From Methylobacterium sp. PvR107 (GTDB taxonomy: Bacteria; Pseudomonadota; Alphaproteobacteria; Rhizobiales; Beijerinckiaceae): a stretch of DNA of 64,000 bases. The translations under genes and the position numbers were made by a program. The stretch is taken from assembly GCF_017833295.1 (NCBI RefSeq), contig NZ_JAFIBW010000001.1, positions 1,550,001-1,614,000 of the forward strand, in the 5' to 3' direction. The notes beneath the pieces are model-generated. The model did not search any database and had not been told where the DNA came from. It saw nothing but the letters and a program-made list of their open reading frames with translations. Positions 18,448 to 26,524 of this stretch are shown here, piece by piece. Positions within the stretch are counted from its first letter, which is position 1; each line of letters begins with the position of its first letter.

Positions 18448-19725
18448 ATGACCAAGGCCCTCGAAGGTGTCCGCATCCTGGACTTCACGCACGTTCAATC
18501 CGGCCCGACCTGCACGCAGCTTCTGGCCTGGTTCGGTGCCGACGTCATCAAGGTCGAGCGGCCGGGCGTCGGCGACGCCACACGCCAGCAGCTCCAGGAT
18601 ATCCCGGATGTGGACAGCCTCTATTTCACGATGCTGAACCACAACAAGCGCTCGATCACGCTGGATTCGAAGAACCCGAAGGGCAAGGAGGTGCTCTGGC
18701 GCCTCATCAAGGAATGCGACGTCCTCGTCGAGAACTTCGCGCCCGGCGCGCTCGCCCGCATGGGCCTGACCTGGGAGAAGATCCACGAGGCGAACCCGCG
18801 CATGATTCTGGCGTCGGTGAAGGGATTCGGGCCCGGCCGCTATGAGGATTGCAAGGTGTACGAGAACGTCGCGCAATGCGCCGGCGGCTCGGCTTCCACC
18901 ACCGGTTTCCGCGACGGCATCCCGATGGTGACCGGCGCGCAGATCGGCGATTCCGGCACCGGCCTGCACCTCGCGCTCGGCATCGTCACGGCGCTGTATC
19001 ACCGAACCCAGAGCGGCCTCGGCCAGAAGGTCGACTGCGCCATGCAGGACGGCGTGCTTAACCTGTGCCGGGTGAAGCTGCGCGACCAGCAGCGCCTCGC
19101 GCATGGCCCGCTCCGGGAATACAGTCAGTTCGGCGAGGGCATCCCGTTCGGCGAGGCGACCCCGCGGGCGGGCAATGATTCCGGCGGCGGCCAGCCGGGC
19201 CGTATCCTGCGCTGCAAGGGCTGGGAGCAGGATCCGAACGCCTATATCTACGTCATCACCCAGGCGGCAGTCTGGGAGCCGATCTGCGACATCATCGGCG
19301 AGCCCGACTGGAAGACCGACCCGAACTACGCCACACCGAAGGGGCGTCTGCCTCACCTCAACGAGATCTTCACGCGGATCGAGGCTTGGACGATGAAGAT
19401 GTCCAAGTTCGAGGCGATGGACACGCTCAACAAGTACGACATCCCGTGCGGCCCGATCCTGTCGATGAAGGAGATCGCCGAGGATGAGGCCCTGCGGAAG
19501 ACTGGCACGATCGTGGAGGTCGATCACCCGACCCGCGGGAAGTACCTGACGGTCGGCAACCCCATCAAGCTTTCGGCGAGCCCGAGCGAGGTGGTGCGCT
19601 CGCCGCTTCTGGGCGAGCATACCGACGAAATCCTGCGCAGCGTGCTCGGATACACCGAGGCCGAGGTCGGCGAGATCGCCAATTCGGGCGCGATCGGCAC
19701 GGTGCAGAAGATCGCCGCCGAGTAA
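18448..19725 (+). CDS. frc: Formyl-CoA:oxalate CoA-transferase
   Basis: Family III CoA-transferase, 425 residues, moving CoA from formyl-CoA to oxalate to make oxalyl-CoA in the cytoplasm. The protein closely resembles Frc/YfdW: opening [34 protein letters not shown], catalytic Asp168 in [11 protein letters not shown], and the glycine loop NDSGGGQPG. Length matches the 428-residue Oxalobacter enzyme. Oxalyl-CoA decarboxylase is not in the window, although an OxlT-type antiporter and a GntR regulator lie 2-5 kb downstream. A 12-bp terminator hairpin follows at 19764. Assignment as Frc rather than another CoA-transferase is strong. Confidence 0.94.
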   Translation: MTKALEGVRILDFTHVQSGPTCTQLLAWFGADVIKVERPGVGDATRQQLQDIPDVDSLYFTMLNHNKRSITLDSKNPKGKEVLWRLIKECDVLVENFAPGALARMGLTWEKIHEANPRMILASVKGFGPGRYEDCKVYENVAQCAGGSASTTGFRDGIPMVTGAQIGDSGTGLHLALGIVTALYHRTQSGLGQKVDCAMQDGVLNLCRVKLRDQQRLAHGPLREYSQFGEGIPFGEATPRAGNDSGGGQPGRILRCKGWEQDPNAYIYVITQAAVWEPICDIIGEPDWKTDPNYATPKGRLPHLNEIFTRIEAWTMKMSKFEAMDTLNKYDIPCGPILSMKEIAEDEALRKTGTIVEVDHPTRGKYLTVGNPIKLSASPSEVVRSPLLGEHTDEILRSVLGYTEAEVGEIANSGAIGTVQKIAAE

Positions 19726-19763
19726 GCATCGCCCGGCCTTCGGTCGGTATCGGGAAACATATA

Positions 19764-19792
19764 GCCCGGGACGGTGACGAACCGTCCCGGGC
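19764..19792 (+). terminator. Hairpin terminator after frc
   Basis: GCCCGGGACGGT at 19764-19775 pairs perfectly with ACCGTCCCGGGC at 19781-19792 (12 bp, 5-base loop), 38 bases after the frc stop, then GTATTGATTC. The T-tract is weak, but the stem is strong and well placed to separate frc from the formyltransferase-fold gene. Confidence 0.7.
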
Positions 19793-19902
19793 GTATTGAT
19801 TCATCGACCCCACAAGTGGGCGCGGGCAAGCGTTGGCTGTTTTTGCGCCCTAGATTCTCCGGTCCGGACCGCCCGGGATCCGGATCAAGCCCAGGACATC
19901 GC

Positions 19903-20835
19903 ATGCGCATCGCCTTCATCGGTCAGCAGGATTTCGGAAAGGCCGTCCTTGAGGCGTTCCTGAAGCGCGGCGATGACGTGGCGGGCGTGTTCTGCGCGCC
20001 GGAGAAGCCGGGCGCGAAGCCCGACGTGCTGAGGACGGCGGCGGAGGAGAAGGGCCTGCAGGTCTTTCAGTTCGCGAGCCTCAAAAGCCCGGAGGCGGAG
20101 GCGGCCATGCGCGGCCTCAAGGCCGATATCGGCATCATGGCCTACGTGCTGCAGTTCGCCCCTCAGAGCTTCGTCAACATCCCGACCCACGGCACGATCC
20201 AGTACCACCCGAGCCTGCTGCCGCGTTACCGCGGACCGTCCTCGATCAACTGGCCGATCGCCCGGGGCGAATTGCAGACCGGCCTCACGATCTTCCGCCC
20301 CACCGACGGCCTCGATGAAGGGCCGGTGATCCTGCAGAAGATCTGCGCGATCGGCGCCGACGCGACCCTAGGCGACGTCTACTTCGAGAACCTGTTCCCG
20401 ATGGGTGTCGACGCCATGCTCGAGGCGGCGGATCTGGTCGTCGCCGGCCAGCACATCGAGGTCGATCAGGACGAGGATGCGGCGAGCTACGAGGGGTGGT
20501 TCCGCGCTGCCGAGGCGGAGATCCGCTGGGGGGCTCATGCCGAGCAGATCTACAACCTGATCCGCGCGGCGAACCCGGCACCCGGCGCCTGGACGACCCT
20601 CGACGGCAAGAAGCTTCAGATCTTCGATTGCTGCCTGCACCCGATCCGCCGCCTTTCCGACGTGAAGGGCAAGCCCGGAGAAGTCATCGGAATCGATGCG
20701 GACGGGTTCAGCGTCTGCGCGCAGGGTGGCCGGATCGAGATCCGCAAGGTCAAGCCAGAGGGTGGCAAGAAGGTCTCGGCCGCCGATTATGCGCGGGAGA
20801 TCGGGCTCGCCGCGGGACAGGTGCTGGGCCGGTAG
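19903..20835 (+). CDS. 10-formyl-THF hydrolase/formyltransferase-fold protein (stand-alone FDH N-terminal-like)
   Basis: A 310-residue formyltransferase-fold protein. MRIAFIGQQDFGKAVLEAFL opens the Rossmann half. The catalytic region IQYHPSLLPRYRGPSSINW and DGLDEGPVILQ match the hydrolase domain of 10-formyltetrahydrofolate dehydrogenase (HPSLLPRHRG, DGLDTG) better than methionyl-tRNA formyltransferase, which has N-x-H at the same place. A C-terminal OB-like domain (about 205-305) is also Fmt/FDH-like. There is no acyl-carrier or aldehyde dehydrogenase domain. Start ATG 19903 is chosen because the family homology begins there. Next to frc it could handle formyl groups released from formyl-CoA; that is inference. 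Confidence 0.82.
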   Translation: MRIAFIGQQDFGKAVLEAFLKRGDDVAGVFCAPEKPGAKPDVLRTAAEEKGLQVFQFASLKSPEAEAAMRGLKADIGIMAYVLQFAPQSFVNIPTHGTIQYHPSLLPRYRGPSSINWPIARGELQTGLTIFRPTDGLDEGPVILQKICAIGADATLGDVYFENLFPMGVDAMLEAADLVVAGQHIEVDQDEDAASYEGWFRAAEAEIRWGAHAEQIYNLIRAANPAPGAWTTLDGKKLQIFDCCLHPIRRLSDVKGKPGEVIGIDADGFSVCAQGGRIEIRKVKPEGGKKVSAADYAREIGLAAGQVLGR

Positions 20836-20868
20836 AACCTACCGACTGGTTGCGTTGCCCGCCGGAGG

Positions 20869-21525
20869 TCAGGCGCGGGCGGGAGCATTCAACCCATAGC
20901 CCCGGAAGCGTTCCACGGTCGCTTGGATCTCGTGATCCGACAGGATCGCCGGGGCGCCGACTTGGAGCGCGACCGCGTATTGGTGACACAGCGTCTCCAG
21001 CTCGACGGCGAGCCACAGCGCCTTTTCCAGGCTCGCGCCGGCCGCGATCATGCCGTGGTTCGCCAGAAGGCAGACGTTGCGGTCCGCCAGGGCCGCCAGG
21101 GCGAGCTCGGACAGCTCCGCCGTGCCGTAGGCCGCGTAAGGTGCGCAGCGGACGCTGGGGCCCCCGAAGGCCGCGACCATGTAGTGGACCGCCGGGATGT
21201 CTCGGCCGCACATCGCGAAGGCGGTGCAGTAGACCGGGTGTGCATGGACGACGGCGCCGATTTCCGGCCGTCGGACCAGGATGTCCCGGTGGAAGCGCCA
21301 CTCCGAGGACGGCTTCTGGTCCGGCGGATGCGTGCCGTCCAATCCCATCGGGACGATGTCGTCGGAACCCATGCGGGCGGTTGGTAAGCCCGACGGCGTG
21401 ATCAGCAGGCCGTCACGGAAGCGGACCGAGACGTTCCCGGACGTCCCGCGATTCAGCCCCTGCACGTCGAGGTCGCGCGCGACCGCCACGACGTTGTCCC
21501 GCGCGATGCGCTCGTCGGTATCCAT
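20869..21525 (-). CDS. Class II aldolase/adducin family protein (fuculose-phosphate aldolase-like)
   Basis: A 218-residue zinc-dependent aldolase-fold enzyme. The substrate loop GTSGNVSVRF, the catalytic-Glu region KPSSEWRFHRDI, metal ligands in VVHAHPVYCTAFAM, and the third ligand in LLANHGMIAAG are all present. Family members cleave L-fuculose-1-phosphate, methylthioribulose phosphate or other sugar phosphates, or act as decarboxylases; the substrate cannot be fixed from these motifs. It lies downstream of oxlT on the same strand, but a strong terminator hairpin separates them (21563-21592). Confidence 0.87.
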   Translation of the reverse strand: MDTDERIARDNVVAVARDLDVQGLNRGTSGNVSVRFRDGLLITPSGLPTARMGSDDIVPMGLDGTHPPDQKPSSEWRFHRDILVRRPEIGAVVHAHPVYCTAFAMCGRDIPAVHYMVAAFGGPSVRCAPYAAYGTAELSELALAALADRNVCLLANHGMIAAGASLEKALWLAVELETLCHQYAVALQVGAPAILSDHEIQATVERFRGYGLNAPARA

Positions 21526-21562
21526 GCCCGATCTCCGGTTTTCCGGTCCCGGGTATGCAGGA

Positions 21563-21592
21563 AGCCCGGCGCCGTAAAGACGGCGCCGGGCT
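21563..21592 (-). terminator. Hairpin terminator after oxlT
   Basis: Perfect 13-bp stem: AGCCCGGCGCCGT (21563-21575) with ACGGCGCCGGGCT (21580-21592), 4-base loop, 24 bases beyond the oxlT stop. On the minus strand it is followed by TTCC. Well placed to end oxlT transcription before the aldolase gene. Confidence 0.72.
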
Positions 21593-21615
21593 GTTTCGGA
21601 TCATGTAGGTGGCGG

Positions 21616-22893
21616 CTACTGAGCCAGGACCGGCGCGAGGCTGGCCTCAGGCTTCTTGGTGTAGGCTGCACGCATCGGCTTCAGGACGAAGAGCGCGAGC
21701 AGGGCCGCCAGGATGTTCAGCGCCGCCGCGACCAGGAACACCGTGTGCCAGCTCCCCGTCATGGTCGTCAGCACACTGGTGTAGGGCACGATCAGGGCTG
21801 CCGTCCCCTTCGCAGTGTAGAGGAGGCCGGCGTTGGTCGCCGCGTATTTCGACCCGAAGGTGTCCCCGCAGGTTGCAGGGAACAGCGAGTAGATCTCACC
21901 CCACGCAAAGAACACGAGGCCGGTCAGCAGCACGAAGGCGATCGGGTTTTGGCCGAACTGGCTCAGCGCGTAGATGCCGAGGCCTTCGATCGCGAACGAC
22001 ACGAACATCGTGTTCTCGCGGCCGATATGATCCGACACCCAGCCGAAGAAGGGCCGCGTGACGCCGTTGAGCACCCGGTCCAGCGTCGCCGCGAAGGTCA
22101 GCGCCGGCAGCGTGATCCCGAGGAGCGAGACCGGGACGTCGGCGATCTTGAAGTCCTTGGCGATCGGTCCGAGCTGCGCTGTCGCCATGAGACCACCGGC
22201 GGCCATCATGACGAACATCGCGTACATGACCCAGAAGATCGGGGTCCGGACCATCTCGGCCGGCTTGTAGTCCCGCTTCGACTGGCTGACCCTTGCGACC
22301 TCCGGGACCTGACCCTTGGCCGGCGACCGCAGGAACAGGGCGATCAGCATCACGATGACGCCCTGCCCGATGCCGAAGTAGAAGAACGCGGCCTCGTAAC
22401 CCTGCGACTTGATCATCGCCTGAATCGGCACGACCGTGAGCGCTGACCCGGCACCGAAGCCCATGGCGGTGATGCCGGCGGCAAGGCCGCGGCGATCCGG
22501 GAACCACTTCAGGGAATTGCCTACGCAGGTGCCGTAGACGGCGCCGGCGCCCGTGCCGCCGATCGCGGCCGCGATATAGAGCACCGTGAGCGATTCCGCG
22601 TAGGAGTTGATCACCCAGGCGATACCGCACAGCAGGCCGCCGAACAGGGTGACGATCCGCGGGCCGTACTTGTCGACGAACCAGCCTTCAATCGGCACCA
22701 GCCAGGTCTCGGTGACGACGAACAGGGTGAAGGCGACCTGAATCGCGGCCCGATCCCAGCCGTGCCGCTCCTGCATCGGGTTCACGAAGAACGTCCAACC
22801 GTACTGCATGTTGGCAATCATGCACATGCAGACGACGCCGAAGGCGAGTTGCAGCCATCGGCCGCGCCCCACCGGTTTGTGGATCTCGGACAT
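21616..22893 (-). CDS. oxlT: Oxalate/formate antiporter (MFS, OxlT family)
   Basis: A 425-residue major facilitator with twelve hydrophobic helices. It exchanges extracellular oxalate for intracellular formate. The residues known to bind oxalate in OxlT have counterparts: Arg280 in NGVTRPFFGWVSD (OxlT Arg272) and Lys362 in LLYTAKGTAAL (OxlT Lys355). The N-terminal half carries the MFS loop motif GWFVDKYGPR. Placement with frc and a GntR regulator supports an oxalate role. ATG 22893 is preceded by GGAGGG on the minus strand. A short inverted repeat at 22924-22940 lies in its promoter region. Confidence 0.92.
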   Translation of the reverse strand: MSEIHKPVGRGRWLQLAFGVVCMCMIANMQYGWTFFVNPMQERHGWDRAAIQVAFTLFVVTETWLVPIEGWFVDKYGPRIVTLFGGLLCGIAWVINSYAESLTVLYIAAAIGGTGAGAVYGTCVGNSLKWFPDRRGLAAGITAMGFGAGSALTVVPIQAMIKSQGYEAAFFYFGIGQGVIVMLIALFLRSPAKGQVPEVARVSQSKRDYKPAEMVRTPIFWVMYAMFVMMAAGGLMATAQLGPIAKDFKIADVPVSLLGITLPALTFAATLDRVLNGVTRPFFGWVSDHIGRENTMFVSFAIEGLGIYALSQFGQNPIAFVLLTGLVFFAWGEIYSLFPATCGDTFGSKYAATNAGLLYTAKGTAALIVPYTSVLTTMTGSWHTVFLVAAALNILAALLALFVLKPMRAAYTKKPEASLAPVLAQ

Positions 22894-22923
22894 ACGCTTC
22901 CCTCCTAGGCAGTATTCTTAATG

Positions 22924-22940
22924 CCGTATGCGCTGTACGG
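22924..22940. promoter_or_regulatory. Inverted repeat in the oxlT promoter region
   Basis: CCGTA-N7-TACGG, 31 bases upstream of the oxlT start codon. Perfect 5-bp arms in an otherwise AT-richer stretch. Could be an operator or part of the leader; no known consensus was matched. Confidence 0.4.
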
Positions 22941-23079
22941 TTTTATGCCCTGCCTCAGCGCGTCATGGCAGAACAAACCGCTCGTCGTTCTTGGAAAAAT
23001 TCTTCGCCCGTGGGCAAATTTGATCGCACCGCCTCCAGCATGCGTCGTCGACAACAGCATTCGATCGCTATTGGTCGAC

Positions 23080-23090
23080 GGTATGCCAGA
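23080..23090. promoter_or_regulatory. Candidate GntR box shared with 24476-24486
   Basis: GGTATGCCAGA, whose reverse complement TCTGGCATACC recurs exactly at 24476-24486. The two copies flank the GntR gene (23373-24065), one upstream and one downstream, and contain a GG-TAT-CC core suited to a GntR/FCD protein. Confidence 0.4.
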
Positions 23091-23372
23091 AAGATGGTGC
23101 TGATATCGCCGGAGCCTGTCAATCGAACCTGCAGAAAAATACCGGATTGCGCCCCTGGATTAAGTTCGGTGCTCCGGACGTACGCATCGCCGATGGTCCA
23201 GTCCGACACGTGCGGAGTATCGCTCGATCAAGGATGGCTTGCGCTCATCACAGGTCTGTGGGACCGGCCCGCAATTGACTAGGATCTGGCTAAGGTTTGA
23301 GTTAGGTCGCTTGAGAGCGCACGACAGAGAATGCGTGCGGGAAATCATAGCTGTGAGTTGACTGGACGAGGG

Positions 23373-24065
23373 ATGTCGAACTCCGAACCGTTGAGCGTGA
23401 AGCCGATCGTCGCCAGCTCCAGTCTCCGGACCTTGGCCTATGAGGCGCTCAAAAGCGCCATCACCAACATGGACATCTACGGGCGTCCGGATGAGGTGCG
23501 GCTCGATGAGCGGAAGCTGTCGCAGGATCTCGGCGTCAGCCGGACTCCGGTGCGTGAGGCGCTGACGGTCCTCGAACAGGAGGGCTTCGTCCGCTCGGAA
23601 GCCCGGCGCGGCGTCTTCGTGATCAAGAAGAACAAGCGCGAGATCGTCAGCATGATCCACGCTTGGACGGCATTGGAGAGCATGGCGGCGCGTCTCGCCT
23701 GTGCGCGGGCCACCGATGCCCAGCTCCGCGCGCTGCGCGAATCCTTCCCGGAATTCTACGGAGGTCAGCCCGCCGAGCACATTGACGAATATTCCGATGC
23801 CAATATCCGCTTCCACCAGCGCATCATCGCTTTGGGCCATTGCGACGCGATCGCGGATCTCACCAGCAATCTCCTGATGCATGTCCGCGGCATCCGCAGC
23901 ACGGCCTTGCGGCAGGGCGATCGGGCGGAGCGGTCGATCCGGGAGCACGTTGCCATCATCGCCGCGCTGGAAGCCCGGGACGCCGATCTTGCGGAACGTC
24001 TCGTGCGCGAGCACGGCCTGGGCCTCGCTCATCACGTCGATACCTACGGCGATTACCTCGACTAG
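23373..24065 (+). CDS. GntR-family regulator with FCD ligand domain
   Basis: A 230-residue regulator. The winged helix occupies about residues 20-85, with DERKLSQDLGVSRTPVREALTVLEQEGFV as the recognition part. The FCD C-terminal domain shows metal/ligand residues in DANIRFHQRIIALGHC, a histidine in SIREHVAIIAALEARD and a final REHGLGLAHHV. Such proteins respond to small organic acids. ATG 23373 with GACGAGGG upstream is preferred over an ATG at 23331. Divergent from the oxlT gene, so it probably controls oxalate uptake and perhaps frc. Confidence 0.92.
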   Translation: MSNSEPLSVKPIVASSSLRTLAYEALKSAITNMDIYGRPDEVRLDERKLSQDLGVSRTPVREALTVLEQEGFVRSEARRGVFVIKKNKREIVSMIHAWTALESMAARLACARATDAQLRALRESFPEFYGGQPAEHIDEYSDANIRFHQRIIALGHCDAIADLTSNLLMHVRGIRSTALRQGDRAERSIREHVAIIAALEARDADLAERLVREHGLGLAHHVDTYGDYLD

Positions 24066-24440
24066 GCTCGGGATGCCGCAGCGAGGCTCGCCGCATCGCC
24101 ACCCTGGGAGCGGCGCACCGCGACGCTGACCCCGAGACCGACACTTGGGTCGCCATCTCGGATCGGCGCAATCGAAGCGGCGCGGTGAAACCGGCGAGGC
24201 TGCGGCGGAGAAATTGTTTTTCCCCCAGCTTGAATTCGTCGCTGTCGGCAATGCAGCGGTGCGGTCGGAAAATCAGCCTATCATCTTGCATTCAGTTCGT
24301 CTGAACCATCGATCCCGTCGCACCGATCATTTGCGCTGCAATATTTCATTGTGTGCGATTGACTGAATGTTCGCGGTACGTCGGGCCCACTCATACGCAT
24401 AAGGGCGGTCGATAAGGCCGGAAATCAGAGACCATTTTGT

Positions 24441-24465
24441 CCTGCATGCATGGCAAGCATGCTGG
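24441..24465. promoter_or_regulatory. Imperfect 25-bp palindrome built on GCATGC
   Basis: CC-x-GCATGC-x-TG-x-CA-x-GCATGC-x-GG, symmetric at 20 of 25 positions, directly followed by a second palindrome at 24475. Position about 92-116 bases before a small gene suggests a protein-binding site rather than a terminator. No known regulator consensus was matched. Confidence 0.4.
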
Positions 24466-24474
24466 GCATTCGTT

Positions 24475-24490
24475 ATCTGGCATACCAGAT
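24475..24490. promoter_or_regulatory. Palindrome ATCTGG-CATA-CCAGAT, candidate GntR box
   Basis: Perfect 6-bp arms around CATA. Its 11-base core TCTGGCATACC is repeated in reverse orientation at 23080-23090 in the oxlT-gntR intergenic region. A GntR/FCD site is the simplest reading. Confidence 0.45.
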
Positions 24491-24556
24491 TGCCGTCCGG
24501 AATGGCATTTATCGCATCGCAGCAAATGACGCGATGACGTCGTTCCGGAGAGTTCC

Positions 24557-24709
24557 ATGACCGTCAGCTTCCTCGTTCTGTTCGCCGCGTTCGCAGCCTG
24601 CCAGGCGCTGCTGACCGTCAAGTATGCGGATTTCCTGAGCCCGGCTTCGGATGCTGACCGTTCGGCCGTCAGCCCCGCGCGCGAGGTCGGGAAGGCGAAG
24701 CTCGCCTGA
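24557..24709 (+). CDS. Small membrane or exported peptide, 50 residues
   Basis: Begins MTVSFLVLFAAFAACQALLT, a single hydrophobic helix, then a short polar tail ending GKAKLA. GGAGAG lies 5 bases before ATG 24557. No family recognised. Could be an anchored small protein or an uncleaved signal; supported by ribosome site, hydrophobic profile and the structured upstream region. Confidence 0.5.
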   Translation: MTVSFLVLFAAFAACQALLTVKYADFLSPASDADRSAVSPAREVGKAKLA

Positions 24710-24820
24710 GACGTGATGTAACCGACGCAGTCGCGCTGCTGACTGCGTAGGGTTAACGCTTTCCTCAAATCTTCCCGCTATGGTCGACGGATCGTTGACC
24801 ATACGGGCGAGGGAGCGACC

Positions 24821-25897
24821 GTGTTGGCCGTCGGCCCCCAAACACGATTCTCCGCCAATCCTTTCGTTCTGCTGATTTCGGATCGGCCTTCGGAACGGGC
24901 AGCGCTGGAGCGCGCGATTGCGCTGGTGATGGACTGCCGGGCCATGCCGCCCGGCGCCTCCGTCCCGCACGAACGGCCTCACCTGATCATCCTGGACCTG
25001 CCGCCGGCTCAGGGCGCGCGACTGGAAACGGCCCTCAACTATCCCGGCCCGCAGATACCGCGCCTGCTGCTCGTCCGCGGGGAGCCGGTGCCCGCAGCAC
25101 CTCAGATCCGACAGCTTCCGGCAGCTGCAGCGCGGCAGATCGTGCTGGCAAATGCCTTCTCCATGATCGAGGAGGCGACCCGCTCAGCCAAAGTGCGGGA
25201 GCGGCGGCTTGCCGAACACGTAACCCAGGCGACCGCGCTCGTAGCCGAGCTGTTCGACAGCGCTGCCCTCGGCGCACGTTTTCAGCGGGCCGACATCGAT
25301 CGCGGCACGGAATTGGTGTTGGCCGCCATCTCCGAAGTGGGTATCGCGGCCTGGCTTGCCGAAGTCTGGCGCCACGACATCGGCGTCTACCAGCACACCC
25401 TCGGTGTCGCCGGTCACGCGGCGACGTTCGGCGCGCAGATCGGGCTTGGACGTGTCGACCTGGCCCGGCTGGTGAGCTCGGCACTCCTGCACGATATCGG
25501 CAAGTCGCGCATTCCGGTCGAGATCCTGAACAAGCCGGGACCGCTCAATCCCGAAGAGCTGCGCCTGATGCAGCGGCATCCTGATATCGGTGCCGATCTG
25601 TTGCTGGCGCAGGGCGGCTTCGAGGGTGCGGTGATCGACGTGGTCCGCCATCATCACGAGCGCCTTGACGGAAAGGGCTATCCGGATCGGCTGTCAGGTC
25701 GCGCGATATCGGACCTCGTCCGCATCGTGACGATCTGCGACGTGTACTCGGCGCTCACGGAACGGCGGACCTACCGGCAGCCTGCCAGCGCCGTCGAGGC
25801 CTTGGCCATCATGACCGACAGCAGCGGCCACCTCGATACAGCGCTCCTACGCGCCTTCGCGCCCGCGATGTTGGGAAGCGCTGCCCTGGCCGCGTAA
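24821..25897 (+). CDS. HD-GYP domain protein, probable cyclic-di-GMP phosphodiesterase
   Basis: A 358-residue protein beginning at GTG 24821 behind GAGGGAGCG. The C-terminal HD-GYP domain (about 170-345) has HTLGVAGHA, the metal pair in SALLHDIGKSRIP, the HHHERLDGKGYP block that defines the GYP loop, and a DVYSALTERRTYR ending. It should hydrolyse c-di-GMP. The first 110 residues have alternating strands and helices (FVLLISDRPSERAALERAI, LIILDLPPAQG) like a receiver domain, but several receiver residues are absent, so it may be a pseudo-receiver. No diguanylate cyclase lies nearby. Confidence 0.88.
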   Translation: MLAVGPQTRFSANPFVLLISDRPSERAALERAIALVMDCRAMPPGASVPHERPHLIILDLPPAQGARLETALNYPGPQIPRLLLVRGEPVPAAPQIRQLPAAAARQIVLANAFSMIEEATRSAKVRERRLAEHVTQATALVAELFDSAALGARFQRADIDRGTELVLAAISEVGIAAWLAEVWRHDIGVYQHTLGVAGHAATFGAQIGLGRVDLARLVSSALLHDIGKSRIPVEILNKPGPLNPEELRLMQRHPDIGADLLLAQGGFEGAVIDVVRHHHERLDGKGYPDRLSGRAISDLVRIVTICDVYSALTERRTYRQPASAVEALAIMTDSSGHLDTALLRAFAPAMLGSAALAA

Positions 25898-25946
25898 CGG
25901 CCGGCCGGCGTGGCATGACGGCCACGGCTGCGAGCCGGAGGAGGCC

Positions 25947-26519
25947 GTGTCGCCCGCCGCCGCGCTTTTGCCGCAACCGGGCGGGAGTGAGGCGCGCAGA
26001 TCGTTCCAACGCGCCAGCCCGCCCGTGCCGAAACTGAATCCAACTCTCGCCCTGACTCTGCTGGTGACGCTGACCGGATGCGGCGGCCTCCCGTTCGCGC
26101 CCGAGCCGGCCGTCGAGAACGCGACCCAGCCGGCGATCCTCGACGAGGTGTCGGCCGCGGCGGCCATCTCGGCCTATCGCCTCCAGCATGGGTTGAGCCC
26201 GGTGGTGGTGGATCCCACGCTGGTGAAGGCCGCGGCATTTCAGGCCGGCAACAATGCGCGCCACGGGCAGCTGAGCCACGAGATCGGCGGCAGCTTCACC
26301 GCGCGCATGGCTTCGGCGGGCTTGGCGAAATCCTGGTCCGCCGAGAATCTGAGCGCCGGTTCCGAGACCCTCGACCAAGTGCTCGCCCGCTGGAAGGCCA
26401 GCCCCGAGCACAACAGGAACATGCTGCTTCCGCAGATCCGGCGAATCGGTATCGCGCGGGTCGACGCCCCGGGCACTCGCTACAAGCGGTTCTGGGCCCT
26501 GGTCATGGCAGGGGGCTGA
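25947..26519 (+). CDS. CAP/SCP-domain lipoprotein
   Basis: A 190-residue protein of the CAP superfamily. GTG 25947 has GGAGGAGG just upstream. A hydrophobic stretch TLALTLLVTLTGC gives a lipobox with Cys45 as the anchor, though an internal GTG at 26025 would give a more usual signal length. The CAP fold shows AAAAISAYRLQHGLSPVVVD, a conserved His in ARHGQLSHEIG, the Glu of SWSAENLSAG and WKASPEHNRNMLLP. Bacterial CAP proteins of this size are envelope-attached and poorly understood. It converges on recJ, whose stop is 5 bases away. Confidence 0.84.
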   Translation: MSPAAALLPQPGGSEARRSFQRASPPVPKLNPTLALTLLVTLTGCGGLPFAPEPAVENATQPAILDEVSAAAAISAYRLQHGLSPVVVDPTLVKAAAFQAGNNARHGQLSHEIGGSFTARMASAGLAKSWSAENLSAGSETLDQVLARWKASPEHNRNMLLPQIRRIGIARVDAPGTRYKRFWALVMAGG

Positions 26520-26524
26520 GGGCG

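Larger units (their letters stand above)
22894..23372. other. Divergent intergenic region between oxlT and the GntR gene, 479 bases
   Basis: Noticeably lower GC than flanking genes and without a convincing coding frame. Contains two candidate regulator sites (22924-22940 and 23080-23090, listed separately). It must hold the promoters of both genes. Confidence 0.6.
24066..24556. other. Intergenic stretch, 491 bases, with palindromes
   Basis: No supported gene. AT-richer second half (about 24190-24500). Two palindromic blocks at 24441-24465 and 24475-24490 stand just before a 50-residue peptide gene and are listed separately. Confidence 0.55.

Noticed and set aside
22965..23282. Possible 105-residue gene between oxlT and the GntR gene
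   Set aside because: Low codon-position bias, atypical composition and no ribosome site; treated as intergenic regulatory DNA.
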